The notes beneath the pieces are model-generated. The model made no database searches. It was not told the origin of the DNA and saw only the letters and a list, made by a program, of their open reading frames with translations. A stretch of DNA of 64,000 nucleotides. Source: Alkalihalobacillus sp047302405. GTDB lineage: Bacteria > Bacillota > Bacilli > Bacillales > Bacillaceae_D. Positions 16,782-25,052 of this stretch are shown piece by piece. Every line of letters begins with the position of its first letter. Position 1 is the stretch's first letter. Location: the NCBI RefSeq assembly GCF_047302405.1, contig NZ_CP154853.1, forward strand, positions 3,844,001 to 3,908,000, given 5' to 3'. The translations under genes and the position numbers were made by a program.

Positions 16782-17873
16782 TTATTTGTAATTTGGGTAG
16801 CCAATAAATTTAAAGTCGTTTCCTATTTTCGCAAAGTCTACATCTACAAGATTGACTGCATCTTGCATCTTCTCTACGCCTACTCCCTCTAAAAAAGTCG
16901 GTGCTAATTTTCCTCCAATTAATTTAGGAGCAAAATATAGGATGATTTTGTCAATTAATTGGCTCTCTAGAAAAGAAGCATTAATTGCTCCCCCTCCTTC
17001 AATCAATAATGAAGAGATTGAATTCTCACCTAAAATTTCAACAAGTTCAGTAAGGTCCACCGTGTTTTTTCCTTTAGTTGCAATAACCTTTTTTCCTAAA
17101 GCAATAAGCGTTTTTTGCTTATCGCAATCATAACTTTCACTTGTAAAGATCCATGTTTCAGCTTGATTATCCTGAATTACCTTTGAATCGATTGGAATCT
17201 TTAAAGTTGAGTCTACAATAACCCGAATTGGATTTCGACCATTTGGTATACGCGCCGTCAACTCTGGATTATCTTTTATTACCGTGTTTACCCCAACGAG
17301 AATCGCCATATTCTCATTTCTTAGGTGATGGACATCTAATCTAGCTTCTTCTGATGTGATCCACTTACTATCAGAGGAATACGTAGCAATCTTCCCATCT
17401 AGAGTAATTCCTGATTTCAGTGTAACAAACGGTCTTTGTTGAACAATAAATTTATTAAATACTTCATTCATCTTTTTAGCTTCATTTTCTAGGAATCCAA
17501 TTATTACTTCAATCCCAGCATTTCGAAGGATTTCTACTCCGTTTCCTGAGACGACTGGATTTGGATCTAGAGTAGCAATAACTACTTTTTTTATCCCAGC
17601 CTCTACAATGGCTATTGCACATGGCCCTGTTCTCCCATGATGCGAGCAGGGCTCTAAAGTCACATAAAGTGTACCACCCCTTGCGTTTTCACCTGCCATT
17701 CGAAGAGCATGAATTTCAGCATGTGGTTCGCCTGCTTTGAGATGAACGCCTAGACCGATTACACGATTGTTGTTCACAATGACAGAACCGACCAAAGGAT
17801 TTGGATCCGTTTGTCCTTTCATTGCTTTTGCATTATTTAAAGCTAAGTCCATATATAATTCATCACTAGTCAT
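16782..17873 (-). CDS. ribD: Riboflavin-type deaminase/reductase RibD
   Basis: A 363-residue bifunctional enzyme of the second and third riboflavin steps. The N-terminal deaminase has HAE (PHAEIHALR) and the PCSHHGRTGPC zinc motif. The C-terminal reductase begins near residue 145 (PFVTLKSGITLDGKIAT) and includes LIEGGGAIN. Both halves look intact. The start overlaps the ribA stop by 8 bases, so the two are translationally coupled. No ribE, ribB or ribH is present and no FMN riboswitch is seen, unlike the B. subtilis rib operon. It may supply a pathway intermediate rather than riboflavin itself; that is inference. Confidence 0.9.
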   Translation of the reverse strand: MTSDELYMDLALNNAKAMKGQTDPNPLVGSVIVNNNRVIGLGVHLKAGEPHAEIHALRMAGENARGGTLYVTLEPCSHHGRTGPCAIAIVEAGIKKVVIATLDPNPVVSGNGVEILRNAGIEVIIGFLENEAKKMNEVFNKFIVQQRPFVTLKSGITLDGKIATYSSDSKWITSEEARLDVHHLRNENMAILVGVNTVIKDNPELTARIPNGRNPIRVIVDSTLKIPIDSKVIQDNQAETWIFTSESYDCDKQKTLIALGKKVIATKGKNTVDLTELVEILGENSISSLLIEGGGAINASFLESQLIDKIILYFAPKLIGGKLAPTFLEGVGVEKMQDAVNLVDVDFAKIGNDFKFIGYPNYK

Positions 17874-18618
17874 TAGGACAAGTCCCTTCTTTTATATGTC
17901 CAGAACGATTTATTTTTGTTTCAAGATACCTTTCATTGAATTCCGAAACATCTCCCCAAAGAGCTATTCTCCCAGAAACAGGAAGTCCAGATTGTTTTAA
18001 GGCTTCTAACTTTTTAGGGTTGTTCGTAATGAGTGTCACAGGCTTAGGACGCAATGCTTTTAGAACCTGTATCGCATCACTATAGTTTCTAGAATCATCC
18101 ACAAACCCAAGTGCTTGGTTTGCCTCTACCGTATCATAATCATTTTCTTGAAGTATATAGGCCAACGCCTTACTAAATAGACCTATCCCTCTCCCTTCAT
18201 GATTCGCTAAATAAAATAAAGCACCTGTTCCATGCTCGACTATCATTTTCATCGACTGCTTTAATTGATAACCACAATCACATCGTTTACTACCAAAAAT
18301 ATCGCCTGTATGGCAAATAGAATGCATTCTTATTAGTGCATCGTCTCCATGAGAAAAATCCCCGTATGTTAAAACACTCGACTGCTGTAATTCAGCCAAA
18401 TTAACTGAAGATAACTTTTCAATAATTCGATCAAAATCATCTGTAACCTCATCACAGTTCAACCAAGAATACCATTGAAAGATAACCGTTTCTCCATCCA
18501 AATTAATCGGAAGTTTTATTGGTCCAACTAGATATATCGCCCCTTTATTTGTATTGATTAATTCAACTTTATCTTTTAGGATTGAATGAACCTTTGATCC
18601 AAACTTTGTATGAGTCAT
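17866..18618 (-). CDS. ribA: GTP cyclohydrolase II
   Basis: A 250-residue monofunctional GTP cyclohydrolase II, which opens GTP to the diaminopyrimidine used for riboflavin and some antibiotics. The zinc ligands are in CHTGDIFGSKRCDC and the catalytic stretch is HEGRGIGLFSKALAY with DTVEANQALGF. An N-terminal extension of about 60 residues precedes the catalytic core. The usual YLRxHEGR or YLRQEGR reads YLANHEGR, so the Arg before the EGR motif is Ala. It lacks the RibB domain fused in B. subtilis RibA. It is followed by ribD and preceded by doxX on the same strand. Confidence 0.88.
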   Translation of the reverse strand: MTHTKFGSKVHSILKDKVELINTNKGAIYLVGPIKLPINLDGETVIFQWYSWLNCDEVTDDFDRIIEKLSSVNLAELQQSSVLTYGDFSHGDDALIRMHSICHTGDIFGSKRCDCGYQLKQSMKMIVEHGTGALFYLANHEGRGIGLFSKALAYILQENDYDTVEANQALGFVDDSRNYSDAIQVLKALRPKPVTLITNNPKKLEALKQSGLPVSGRIALWGDVSEFNERYLETKINRSGHIKEGTCPND

Positions 18619-18738
18619 AAATTACTCCACCTTCTAGTTTCTCGTTTTAAGTTTTTAAACACTTGATTTTATTGGTGGTACTTCTGGTGAAACAGAAATA
18701 TCATAACTCCAATATTTCTTATCTACTTTTTATTTTGC

Positions 18739-19164
18739 CTACATACTGGCTCTATTTTCGGATTCTTTTCCCTTGAATATAAGTTGATCTAAAGCAAGTG
18801 CCTTGGAGCCATTCATGGCAATAAATACAGCCATCGCTAATAAGGCTAAATCAAATTCGTATCCAGTCATTTCACCATTCCCTAAAAAGCCAGCCGCTAG
18901 TTTTACTTTTACAATGGCTCCAACCATTATTAAAGCTAATAGACCAGATACAACTCTGCTAAATAAACCAAGAATTAACGCAAGTCCCCCAATGAGTTCT
19001 ACCAATGCTACAACTAAAGCTAAAAACCCCGGTAATCCAATACTGTCAAACCAGCCTGCTGTATTTTCAATTCCATCTTGAAATTTCACAAATCCATGTA
19101 CAAAGAATATCAAACCTAATACCAATCTTAAAAATAATGTACCCATTTCATATTTATTTTTCAT
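18739..19164 (-). CDS. DoxX-family membrane protein
   Basis: A 141-residue four-helix membrane protein of the DoxX family (LRLVLGLIFFVHGFVKFQ at residues 10-27, and a Gly-rich second helix GFLALVVALVELIGGLALIL). Such proteins are often found next to redox enzymes. GGAGG precedes the ATG. It is the first gene after a strong promoter at 19359-19387 and is followed 120 bases later by ribA on the same strand, so the three genes may be one transcription unit. Substrate and role are unknown. Confidence 0.85.
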   Translation of the reverse strand: MKNKYEMGTLFLRLVLGLIFFVHGFVKFQDGIENTAGWFDSIGLPGFLALVVALVELIGGLALILGLFSRVVSGLLALIMVGAIVKVKLAAGFLGNGEMTGYEFDLALLAMAVFIAMNGSKALALDQLIFKGKESENRASM

Positions 19165-19358
19165 TTTATTTTTCCTCCAAAATTTTTTTATATGATATTT
19201 TTTTCCGAAGATAAATTATACAAATTCCCAATCGATAACCGAAGTGTCTTTATTTAAATTTATTCCGAATAGAAATAAATTGTTCTTATTAAAAAACAAA
19301 TATCCCAAAAAAAGCATCCACCCTCCTTGGATTCAAATACGAATCTTTGTTGCTTATA

Positions 19359-19387
19359 AGATAACAACAATACATATAAATTGTCAA
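19359..19387 (-). promoter_or_regulatory. Promoter of the doxX-ribA-ribD group
   Basis: On the minus strand TTGACA (19387-19382) and TTATCT (19364-19359) are 17 bases apart. The leader of about 190 bases holds a small open frame (19216-19317) but no recognised riboswitch. The rest of 19388-19547 shows only a weak dyad (GTTACT/AGTAAC). Confidence 0.65.
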
Positions 19388-19547
19388 TGTTTTACCTTTA
19401 TCAAATAAAGCTGTTTCGTTACTAGGTTCTAGGATGAGTACTCCGCTATTGATTAAGTAACAAAACCCTTCAGCTGAATGTAACTGTCCTCATATTCTGT
19501 ATAAGAAACGTTAAAAATATAAAAGTTGCAGGACTCGTATTAACTTT

Positions 19548-20390
19548 TTATGATTTTAATTTTGGAAAGGCTTCTTGTTTAGAAATGCGGACCATGTCAC
19601 TAGGGTAAAATTTGTTGAAATATTTTTCTACCATTACATGTAAATCTTTTCGATACCACTTCAATAACCCTTCCTCCTCAAATAACTTTGGCATTCCTAA
19701 CCTCTCAGAACGTCTCCCCATGGAACCATCCCCAATACTCAAAGTATCAATCCAAATATGTTTTACGCTCCCATCCAAAACGCTTGGAAAGTCAGGAGTA
19801 AATGGTAATACTGGCGATATCGAGGCTTGGGTAGATATTCCCGCCTCATAAATTTCTTTTAACGCTTTAATACGTAATTTGATTCCAGGAGCATAAGGAG
19901 AAAATAATTGCTTGATATCTTCTCTATCCGTTTCAACCGTCATGGATACAAGGAGATCACACTTTTCTTTTAGCTTCTTTAACAGATCAATGTCTCTAGT
20001 AATGAGCGGGCTCCTCGTTTGAATTTGAATAAAATCAGGAGGGTTTTCAATCATTTCTTCTAATAATCTTCGAGTAACCATCACCCTACGTTCGATTGGT
20101 TGATAAGGATCTGTCACAGAAGACATAAATATATTTATAGGCTTGTTTTTTTTGCGAAGCTTTATGATCTCATTTCGGTAATTATCCGCAGCATTAATTT
20201 TTATGTCGACCCATTCCCCCCAAGGAATTTCTTTAAATCTTTGGATCGGCATTTCTCTTACATAACAATACCTACAAGAAAACGCACATCCACTATATGG
20301 ATTCAAAGAATGAGTAAAACCAACATCCAAATAACCCTTAGCTTCAGTCAGAATCTTCTTGGCATACGTTTCTTTTAATTCCATTCTCAA
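19548..20390 (-). CDS. Radical SAM protein, spore photoproduct lyase-like family
   Basis: A 280-residue radical SAM enzyme. The cluster motif CxxxCxxC is in GCAFSCRYCYV, about residue 35. Further family motifs are SSVTDPYQPIERR and the strand TRSPLITRDIDLL. It resembles the widespread SPL-family radical SAM proteins (also called Rv2578c-like), not true SplB. TTG at 20390 is chosen because GGGAGG precedes it by 8 bases, while the ATG at 20384 is 14 bases away. The substrate is unknown. It is monocistronic. Confidence 0.85.
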   Translation of the reverse strand: MRMELKETYAKKILTEAKGYLDVGFTHSLNPYSGCAFSCRYCYVREMPIQRFKEIPWGEWVDIKINAADNYRNEIIKLRKKNKPINIFMSSVTDPYQPIERRVMVTRRLLEEMIENPPDFIQIQTRSPLITRDIDLLKKLKEKCDLLVSMTVETDREDIKQLFSPYAPGIKLRIKALKEIYEAGISTQASISPVLPFTPDFPSVLDGSVKHIWIDTLSIGDGSMGRRSERLGMPKLFEEEGLLKWYRKDLHVMVEKYFNKFYPSDMVRISKQEAFPKLKS

Positions 20391-20740
20391 AATGAATACC
20401 TCCCATCTGTATATTTTATTAAAAATATAGAAACACTCACTTATCAAGCTAAACTGCCCCTGTCTGTTTTACTAACCTATTTTTTTGGAGCAGGGCCGAG
20501 CTGCCGAAGTACGAAAAGCGATTTCTGGAGCACAGCTGAAGCATACCTATTCGAGCTTCTGCTTGATTTAACTTATTTACTCAACTTTCGCAGCGTATGA
20601 TTGATCCTTAATCGTTGATAGAGTTTGACTTTAGGCGATACAAGACTCAAATTGACTTTATATGAACGGTTCAATCGTTGACAGTCTGAACACATCTCTT
20701 CGTAGGCTGTTGAAGGAAACTGTTCAGTAAAATTAAGAGC

Positions 20741-20867
20741 TGCGGCTGTCGCTACCAAAACCATACTCCGCGTCCTGCGGGAACCTGGCGAGCCTCCTCG
20801 GCAAGCCTTGCGGGGTCTCGCTCCGCGGTTTACTCCCGCGGGAGTCTCTGTATGGTTTTGTCCGCTA
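20741..20867 (-). repeat. Structured hairpin repeat unit C
   Basis: The minus-strand sequence has outer arms AAAACCATAC and GTATGGTTTT and the shared core. It is nearly identical to unit B. Confidence 0.85.
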
Positions 20868-21050
20868 AGTGTAGTGGAGATGCTTGATGATAGGGCCATT
20901 CTCAATCAGCTATTTCTAACGCAGAAGAACCTTCTTCTTCACTTTGTTGGTTATGGAAGGAGAAAAATCATTCTCAAGCTAATGTGCGTTGAAGGAATGA
21001 CTCTTTTTTTATTCATTGAGAAAACTGAACCTAGATTCGATTCCATGATC

Positions 21051-21184
21051 TAGCGGACAAACAGACACGGAGACTCCCGCCGGAATAAACCGTCCAATGA
21101 GACCCCGCAAGCGTGAAACGCTGAGGAGGCTCATGAGGTTCCGGCAGGACGCGGAGTGTCTGTTTGGGAGCGACAGCCGGAGGG
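21051..21184 (+). repeat. Structured hairpin repeat unit D
   Basis: Outer arms AAACAGACAC and GTGTCTGTTT, middle stem ATGAG/CTCAT, and an inner hairpin GCGT-GAA-ACGC within the conserved core. It corresponds to unit A. Confidence 0.85.
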
Positions 21185-21416
21185 CAGCATATTATCTTTT
21201 TCTTGATGCACAATTTATCCGTTTTGTGTAATAGTACGTTCTCGCTTTTCAAACGTGTCAAGGGCATTTGTTTAAGAGCTTCCCTTTCGCTCGGTCAACT
21301 AGTTGAACGGATTTTCTCGATGCGAAATTTGAGTTGTTTATATAAACCAACATAGCGATACAAAAGACGCCCCGACACCAGCTAGAATGAAAACTTAAGT
21401 TGGCACTGCTATTTCC

Positions 21417-21546
21417 CAGCGGAAGAAATAACGCGGAGACTCCCGCGGGGTTTAGGAGCAGGGCTGAGACCCCACAGGCCAGGCCGAGGAGGCTCAGCGC
21501 TCCCCGCAGGACGCGGAGCGTTATTTCTGCAGCGACAGCGGAAGCC
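21417..21546 (+). repeat. Structured hairpin repeat unit E
   Basis: A fifth unit outside the composite element. Outer arms are GAAATAACGC and GCGTTATTTC, and the middle stem is GCTGAG/CTCAGC. Core blocks GGAGACTCCCGCGGG, GAGACCCC, GAGGAGGCTC and GCAGGACGCGGA are retained. The remainder of 21547-21863 shows nothing recognisable apart from a possible ACCTATC/GATAGGT hairpin near 21745. Confidence 0.85.
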
Positions 21547-21863
21547 TCTCCCTTTAATATTTATCCACCTGTATACCTACCTCCTATGTCCTTAAATTCA
21601 TCAATATATCCTCAGTTTTCCTCTCTCTTCAACAACAAACTTACCCTCTAACGAAATAACCATGTGTCACTCAATCGTTCATTAATCTACATAGTGTTGA
21701 AAAATAAAATCATTTCATTTTTAACACAAACCCAATCACCACCTATCAATAAACAGATAGGTGGTTACTAAAGTTATTTTAAAAATGCAATGAGGTTATC
21801 CGTTAAAGTTAAGGAATCCATTTTTGGATACTATTTTTTAGGGTTATATTAATAAACCCATGT

Positions 21864-22298
21864 TTAACTCTTCTTTTTTTCCTCCCAGAGCTTTATACGT
21901 TCTTCATGACTAACTTCTTTATGGACTTGATGTAGCATCCATACATAACCAAATGGATCCGTAAATATCGCATTCGATACTCCGTAATCATGAATCTCAG
22001 TCACTGGTTGAATCTCTGTACAACCTAAATCCATCGCCTTTGTATAGGTTTCCTTAATGTTTGGAACCGTCACATTAACCCAACTAGTTTTAGGGTCATC
22101 AGGACTTGGTGCGATTAAATGGAAGTCTGGGTTTTCATCTAACATATGAAAGTGAACGTTATAAAGGCTAAAAACAACCTCATTTTCACCACGCGGAAAA
22201 TCTGAAACCTCAATACGCTCGATATCAAATATATTTTCGTATAATTCCAATGCTTTTAAGCTATCTTTCACAACCATATCAAGTTCTACACCAACCAT
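21864..22298 (-). CDS. VOC-superfamily (glyoxalase/bleomycin-resistance-like) protein
   Basis: A 144-residue single-domain VOC protein. It has two beta-alpha-beta-beta-beta repeats, the first starting VGVELDMVVKDSLKALELY and the second VNVTVPNIKETYTKAMDLGC, with the terminal TDPFGYVWMLHQ typical of the PhnB-like subgroup. The ATG at 22298 is chosen because GGGAG lies about 10 bases upstream. The enzymatic role is unknown. Confidence 0.85.
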   Translation of the reverse strand: MVGVELDMVVKDSLKALELYENIFDIERIEVSDFPRGENEVVFSLYNVHFHMLDENPDFHLIAPSPDDPKTSWVNVTVPNIKETYTKAMDLGCTEIQPVTEIHDYGVSNAIFTDPFGYVWMLHQVHKEVSHEERIKLWEEKKKS

Positions 22299-22416
22299 AA
22301 TGAACACACTCCCTTTACAAGTTAATAAATTATATTTACCTCACTATCTTCTCCAGCTTATCAATTAAAGTATACCAAATTCAATATTAATAGTACGGTA
22401 AATATATTTGTTTATG

Positions 22417-22722
22417 CTAATCTGCCCCTATCTCTTTTCCTTTTAACCATGGGCCTATTCGCTCAATACGATTTGTCCAAATTCCTCCGCTAAAATTGTC
22501 TGGAAGTCTTGATAGATCATTAACTTCATCAAAACCTTCTGACCAACCACCGTCCCCAGCAACTACAATCACTCGAGTGTCCACCGAATCCATTCGATGA
22601 TAAACGATTTCACAATGCCAATGGTACAACTGTTTTATCTTCTCTTGAACCAAGGGAAATGGAAATTTTACGTTAAAATGGATTTGAGAGAGAATGGATG
22701 TACTAGGGGGGAATTTAATCAT
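22417..22722 (-). pseudogene. Probable C-terminal fragment of a glycerophosphodiester phosphodiesterase-like protein
   Basis: An open frame of 101 codons without a convincing ribosome site. Its last 50 residues, GGWSEGFDEVNDLSRLP then GGIWTNRIERIGPWL, resemble the C-terminus of GDPD-family phosphodiesterases, where a TNRxxxIGP segment is common. The catalytic N-terminal parts (HRG, ExD) are absent, so this looks like a remnant of a deleted gene. The identification is from memory; the alternative is a small unrelated protein. Confidence 0.4.
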
Positions 22723-22778
22723 CTTCTAACTGTTTTCGCCTACAATCGCTTATTAAAAAACATTCACAGTAATTACTT

Positions 22779-23216
22779 TTAAGTGGCTCTGTTACCCATA
22801 GCAATAGAAATTCTATTCCAACTGTTGATTTGATTAATGATCAGTACAAGATCAACAAACTGTTTCTCATCATAGTGTTCACATACTCGTTGATAAAGCT
22901 CATCTGGAACACGTTTGGTTGGAATTAATGTCACATGCTCTGCCAGTTCTAAAGCTACTTTTTCTGCCTCTGTATAAAAATCACACTCTTGCCAAGCACT
23001 AACGCAGTATATTCTTTGTTCTGTTTCACCCATTTTTCGAGAGTCTACTGTATGCATATTCAAACAATAGGCACAGCCATTCATTTGAGAAACACGAATT
23101 TTAATAAGCTCACGAAGTTTTCGTTCGATTCCTGTCTTTTTCGTGTATTTTTCCATATCCATCATAATGTTTATACCATCAGGTGCAATCTCATAGTAAG
23201 AAACTCTTTGACTCAT
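22779..23216 (-). CDS. AhpD-like carboxymuconolactone decarboxylase-family protein
   Basis: A 145-residue protein with the AhpD core: the redox pair CxxC in NGCAYCLNMHT (about residues 50-60), followed by the acidic helix EAEKVALELAEHVT. Such proteins act as peroxidase partners or detoxifying enzymes using the Cys pair. The start ATG has AAGGGGTG about 7 bases upstream. It is monocistronic. The substrate is unknown. Confidence 0.88.
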   Translation of the reverse strand: MSQRVSYYEIAPDGINIMMDMEKYTKKTGIERKLRELIKIRVSQMNGCAYCLNMHTVDSRKMGETEQRIYCVSAWQECDFYTEAEKVALELAEHVTLIPTKRVPDELYQRVCEHYDEKQFVDLVLIINQINSWNRISIAMGNRAT

Positions 23217-23365
23217 AAAGCAACACCCCTTAATTTAGTATAAGGCTATTATATACCTTCGCAAGGAACAATTACATAAAAAATCCATTTAAACTTTATT
23301 TTTCCACCGTTGATTAAACGTATCATTCAGATAACTTTTAAAAATCCTCCAACCAACCCTTTTAC

Positions 23366-23421
23366 TTGACGCTTAACATTTTCCTTTATACAATAGGAAA
23401 ATGAATGAATATCATTCATTT
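23366..23421 (+). promoter_or_regulatory. speG promoter with inverted-repeat operator
   Basis: TTGACG (23366-23371) and TACAAT (23389-23394) are 17 bases apart. The 9-bp inverted repeat AAATGAATG-AATAT-CATTCATTT (23399-23421) covers the expected transcription start, as for TetR-type operators. Confidence 0.6.
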
Positions 23422-23424
23422 ACT

Positions 23425-23493
23425 ACTGAAAGATTGCTCATTAACGGTACCTACTTATATATATTATGAAAAATTCTTAAGCTCAAATGATTA
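23425..23493 (+). pseudogene. Possible remnant of a TetR helix-turn-helix
   Basis: The sequence between the operator and speG translates as KDCSLTVPTYIYYEKFLSS before a stop, which resembles the recognition-helix region of TetR regulators (VPTxYxYYENKEEL). It is very short, so the call is weak. Confidence 0.25.
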
Positions 23494-23506
23494 GAGGTGA
23501 AAGCAA

Positions 23507-24025
23507 ATGACGTTGAAACAAACAAATACGGTTAAATTAAGACCGCTAGAACGAGAAGATTTAAAATATGTTCATAAGTTAAGCAACGATGCGAGAATCA
23601 TGTCCTATTGGTTTGAAGAGCCGTACGAAGCCTTTGTTGAGCTACAAGATTTATTTGACAAACATATTCACAAACAAAATGAACGACGCTTCATTATAGA
23701 AGATCATGCTGAAATAATTGGGTTAGTCGAATTAGTTGAAATTGATTATATTCATCGTAGAGCAGAATTCCAAATTATTATCGATCCTCATGCACAAGGA
23801 AAAGGATATGCCTTAACAACCACACATTTAGCAATGAAATACGCGTTCCATATTTTAAATTTGCACAAGCTCTATTTACTCGTCGATACAGAAAACCATA
23901 AAGCCATTCACATTTATAAGAAAGCCGGCTTTCAAATTGAGGGAGAATTAAAAGATGAGTTTTTTGTAGAAGGTCAATACCGTGATGCGTTCAGAATGTA
24001 TATTTTCCAAGAAGGTTTTAAGTAA
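23507..24025 (+). CDS. speG: Spermidine N-acetyltransferase SpeG
   Basis: A 172-residue GNAT acetyltransferase strongly resembling E. coli SpeG, which inactivates spermidine/spermine by acetylation. It shares VKLRPLEREDLKYVHKL, MSYWFEEPYEAFVEL, HRRAEFQIII, the acetyl-CoA loop HAQGKGYA and the C-terminal EGELKDEFFVEGQYRDA. It is full length apart from a shorter C-terminal tail. GAGGTG precedes the start. B. subtilis uses PaiA and BltD for this role, so a SpeG-type gene is less usual in this background. Confidence 0.92.
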   Translation: MTLKQTNTVKLRPLEREDLKYVHKLSNDARIMSYWFEEPYEAFVELQDLFDKHIHKQNERRFIIEDHAEIIGLVELVEIDYIHRRAEFQIIIDPHAQGKGYALTTTHLAMKYAFHILNLHKLYLLVDTENHKAIHIYKKAGFQIEGELKDEFFVEGQYRDAFRMYIFQEGFK

Positions 24026-24115
24026 CAATTATAAAACCTATCTAATGAAGTTCATTTAACAAATGATATCAAATGGCTAAATTCCTCAATGTTTCCCCTC
24101 TTTTTTAATAATACG

Positions 24116-24158
24116 CTGACCTCCAGTGAGTTAGAGCTTTGCTGTACTGGGGGCCAGT
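24116..24158 (+). terminator. Probable terminator of speG
   Basis: CTGACCTCCAGT pairs with ACTGGGGGCCAG (two mismatches) and is followed by TTATCCTTTTT. Confidence 0.5.
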
Positions 24159-24188
24159 TATCCTTTTTATTCCCTTATGCCTAACGGT

Positions 24189-25052
24189 TTAGTTTTCCTC
24201 ATAGTCTCCTATCCTCTCTAAAACAAATGGTACCGTTTTATCCATTGTTGCTTCATACAACGTTATATTTCCAGAAGCAGGTATGGAGGCCTCTGTATGG
24301 AAATTAAAGTTTTCATTTAAAGATAGTGTCCAAGCTGCTTCATCATCTTTTTTTAAAACAATCGCCAACGTACCAAATTGAAAGACGTTTTCCCAGGTAA
24401 ATAGTTCCCTATCTCCATCCATGATCACCGAGATTCCTTCCGAGGTGCTCATGACCTCCACTCCCGTCCCTTGCCAAACACCATGTATCTCTGGACCCAC
24501 ATAATAATAGGAGCCTCCTCTTCCACGCTCACCATAAGTTCCAATAAATTGTTGTAACATCCCATCTGCAGCCGTATATGTTACGGCTGCAACGTCCTTT
24601 GCTAACCAATCCACCTTAAACTCTCCATTTGTCTCATAAGGCAAGACTTCGATTGGTCTCCCTAAAATACCGAAGTAGGAGCGATAATAAACCGTTTCTC
24701 CTGTTTTTGGATCTTCTTTCAAGGAAAGAACTTGTTTAAAATTAGGAGAAATGCTCGTTATATTCTTTATATCTTGATTACTCATAAATAAGAGAACAAT
24801 TTGAATAAGAAGAAGGCTCGAAACAATACTTGCCCCTATGACCAATTGTTTTTTTGAAAAAGAGAGTAATAGAAAAAGAGCTAGCGCTAAACAAATCACA
24901 CACAAAATGGTAATCACATAAAAGAGCCGGTTATCGATATATTCCACTTGAAATCTATGATGAGCGTAGAAATATGCTATTTGTACGGTAAAAAAGCCAA
25001 TGCTTATAAGAAACAAGATTGCTCCAATAATTTTTCCTTTAGTTGGTTTCAT
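24189..25052 (-). CDS. Membrane protein of unknown function
   Basis: A 287-residue protein. Three or four hydrophobic segments lie in the first 90 residues (IIGAILFLISIGFFTVQIAY, FYVITILCVICLALALFLLL, VIGASIVSSLLLIQIVLLF) and the remaining two thirds form a soluble, probably extracytoplasmic beta-rich domain. The start overlaps the upstream gene by 14 bases, with GAGGTAGAGC ahead of the ATG, so the two are coupled. I do not recognise the family. The partner looks like a BNR/photosystem-assembly-type beta-propeller, so both may act at the cell surface. Confidence 0.75.
   Translation of the reverse strand: MKPTKGKIIGAILFLISIGFFTVQIAYFYAHHRFQVEYIDNRLFYVITILCVICLALALFLLLSFSKKQLVIGASIVSSLLLIQIVLLFMSNQDIKNITSISPNFKQVLSLKEDPKTGETVYYRSYFGILGRPIEVLPYETNGEFKVDWLAKDVAAVTYTAADGMLQQFIGTYGERGRGGSYYYVGPEIHGVWQGTGVEVMSTSEGISVIMDGDRELFTWENVFQFGTLAIVLKKDDEAAWTLSLNENFNFHTEASIPASGNITLYEATMDKTVPFVLERIGDYEEN

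Larger units (their letters stand above)
20581..21332 (-). repeat. Composite repeat with terminal inverted repeats, copy 2 (inverted)
   Basis: A 752-bp relative of the element at 10041-10940 in the opposite orientation. It starts TCAACTTTCGCA (20581-20592) and ends TGCGAAATTTGA (21321-21332), with one mismatch. Its two hairpin units (20741-20867 and 21051-21184) match units B and A of copy 1 including the arm sequences, and the unique sequences between and outside them also match with scattered changes. Confidence 0.7.

Noticed and set aside
18619..19360. FMN riboswitch upstream of ribA or doxX
   Set aside because: The conserved RFN blocks (such as GGGGCAGGGTGAAATTCCC) are not present.
20573..20905. 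Open frame with a protein-like tail (YKVNLSLVSPKVKLYQRL)
   Set aside because: The equivalent part of the other copy has stops, and the first half is hairpin repeat. A transposase remnant cannot be excluded but is not supported.
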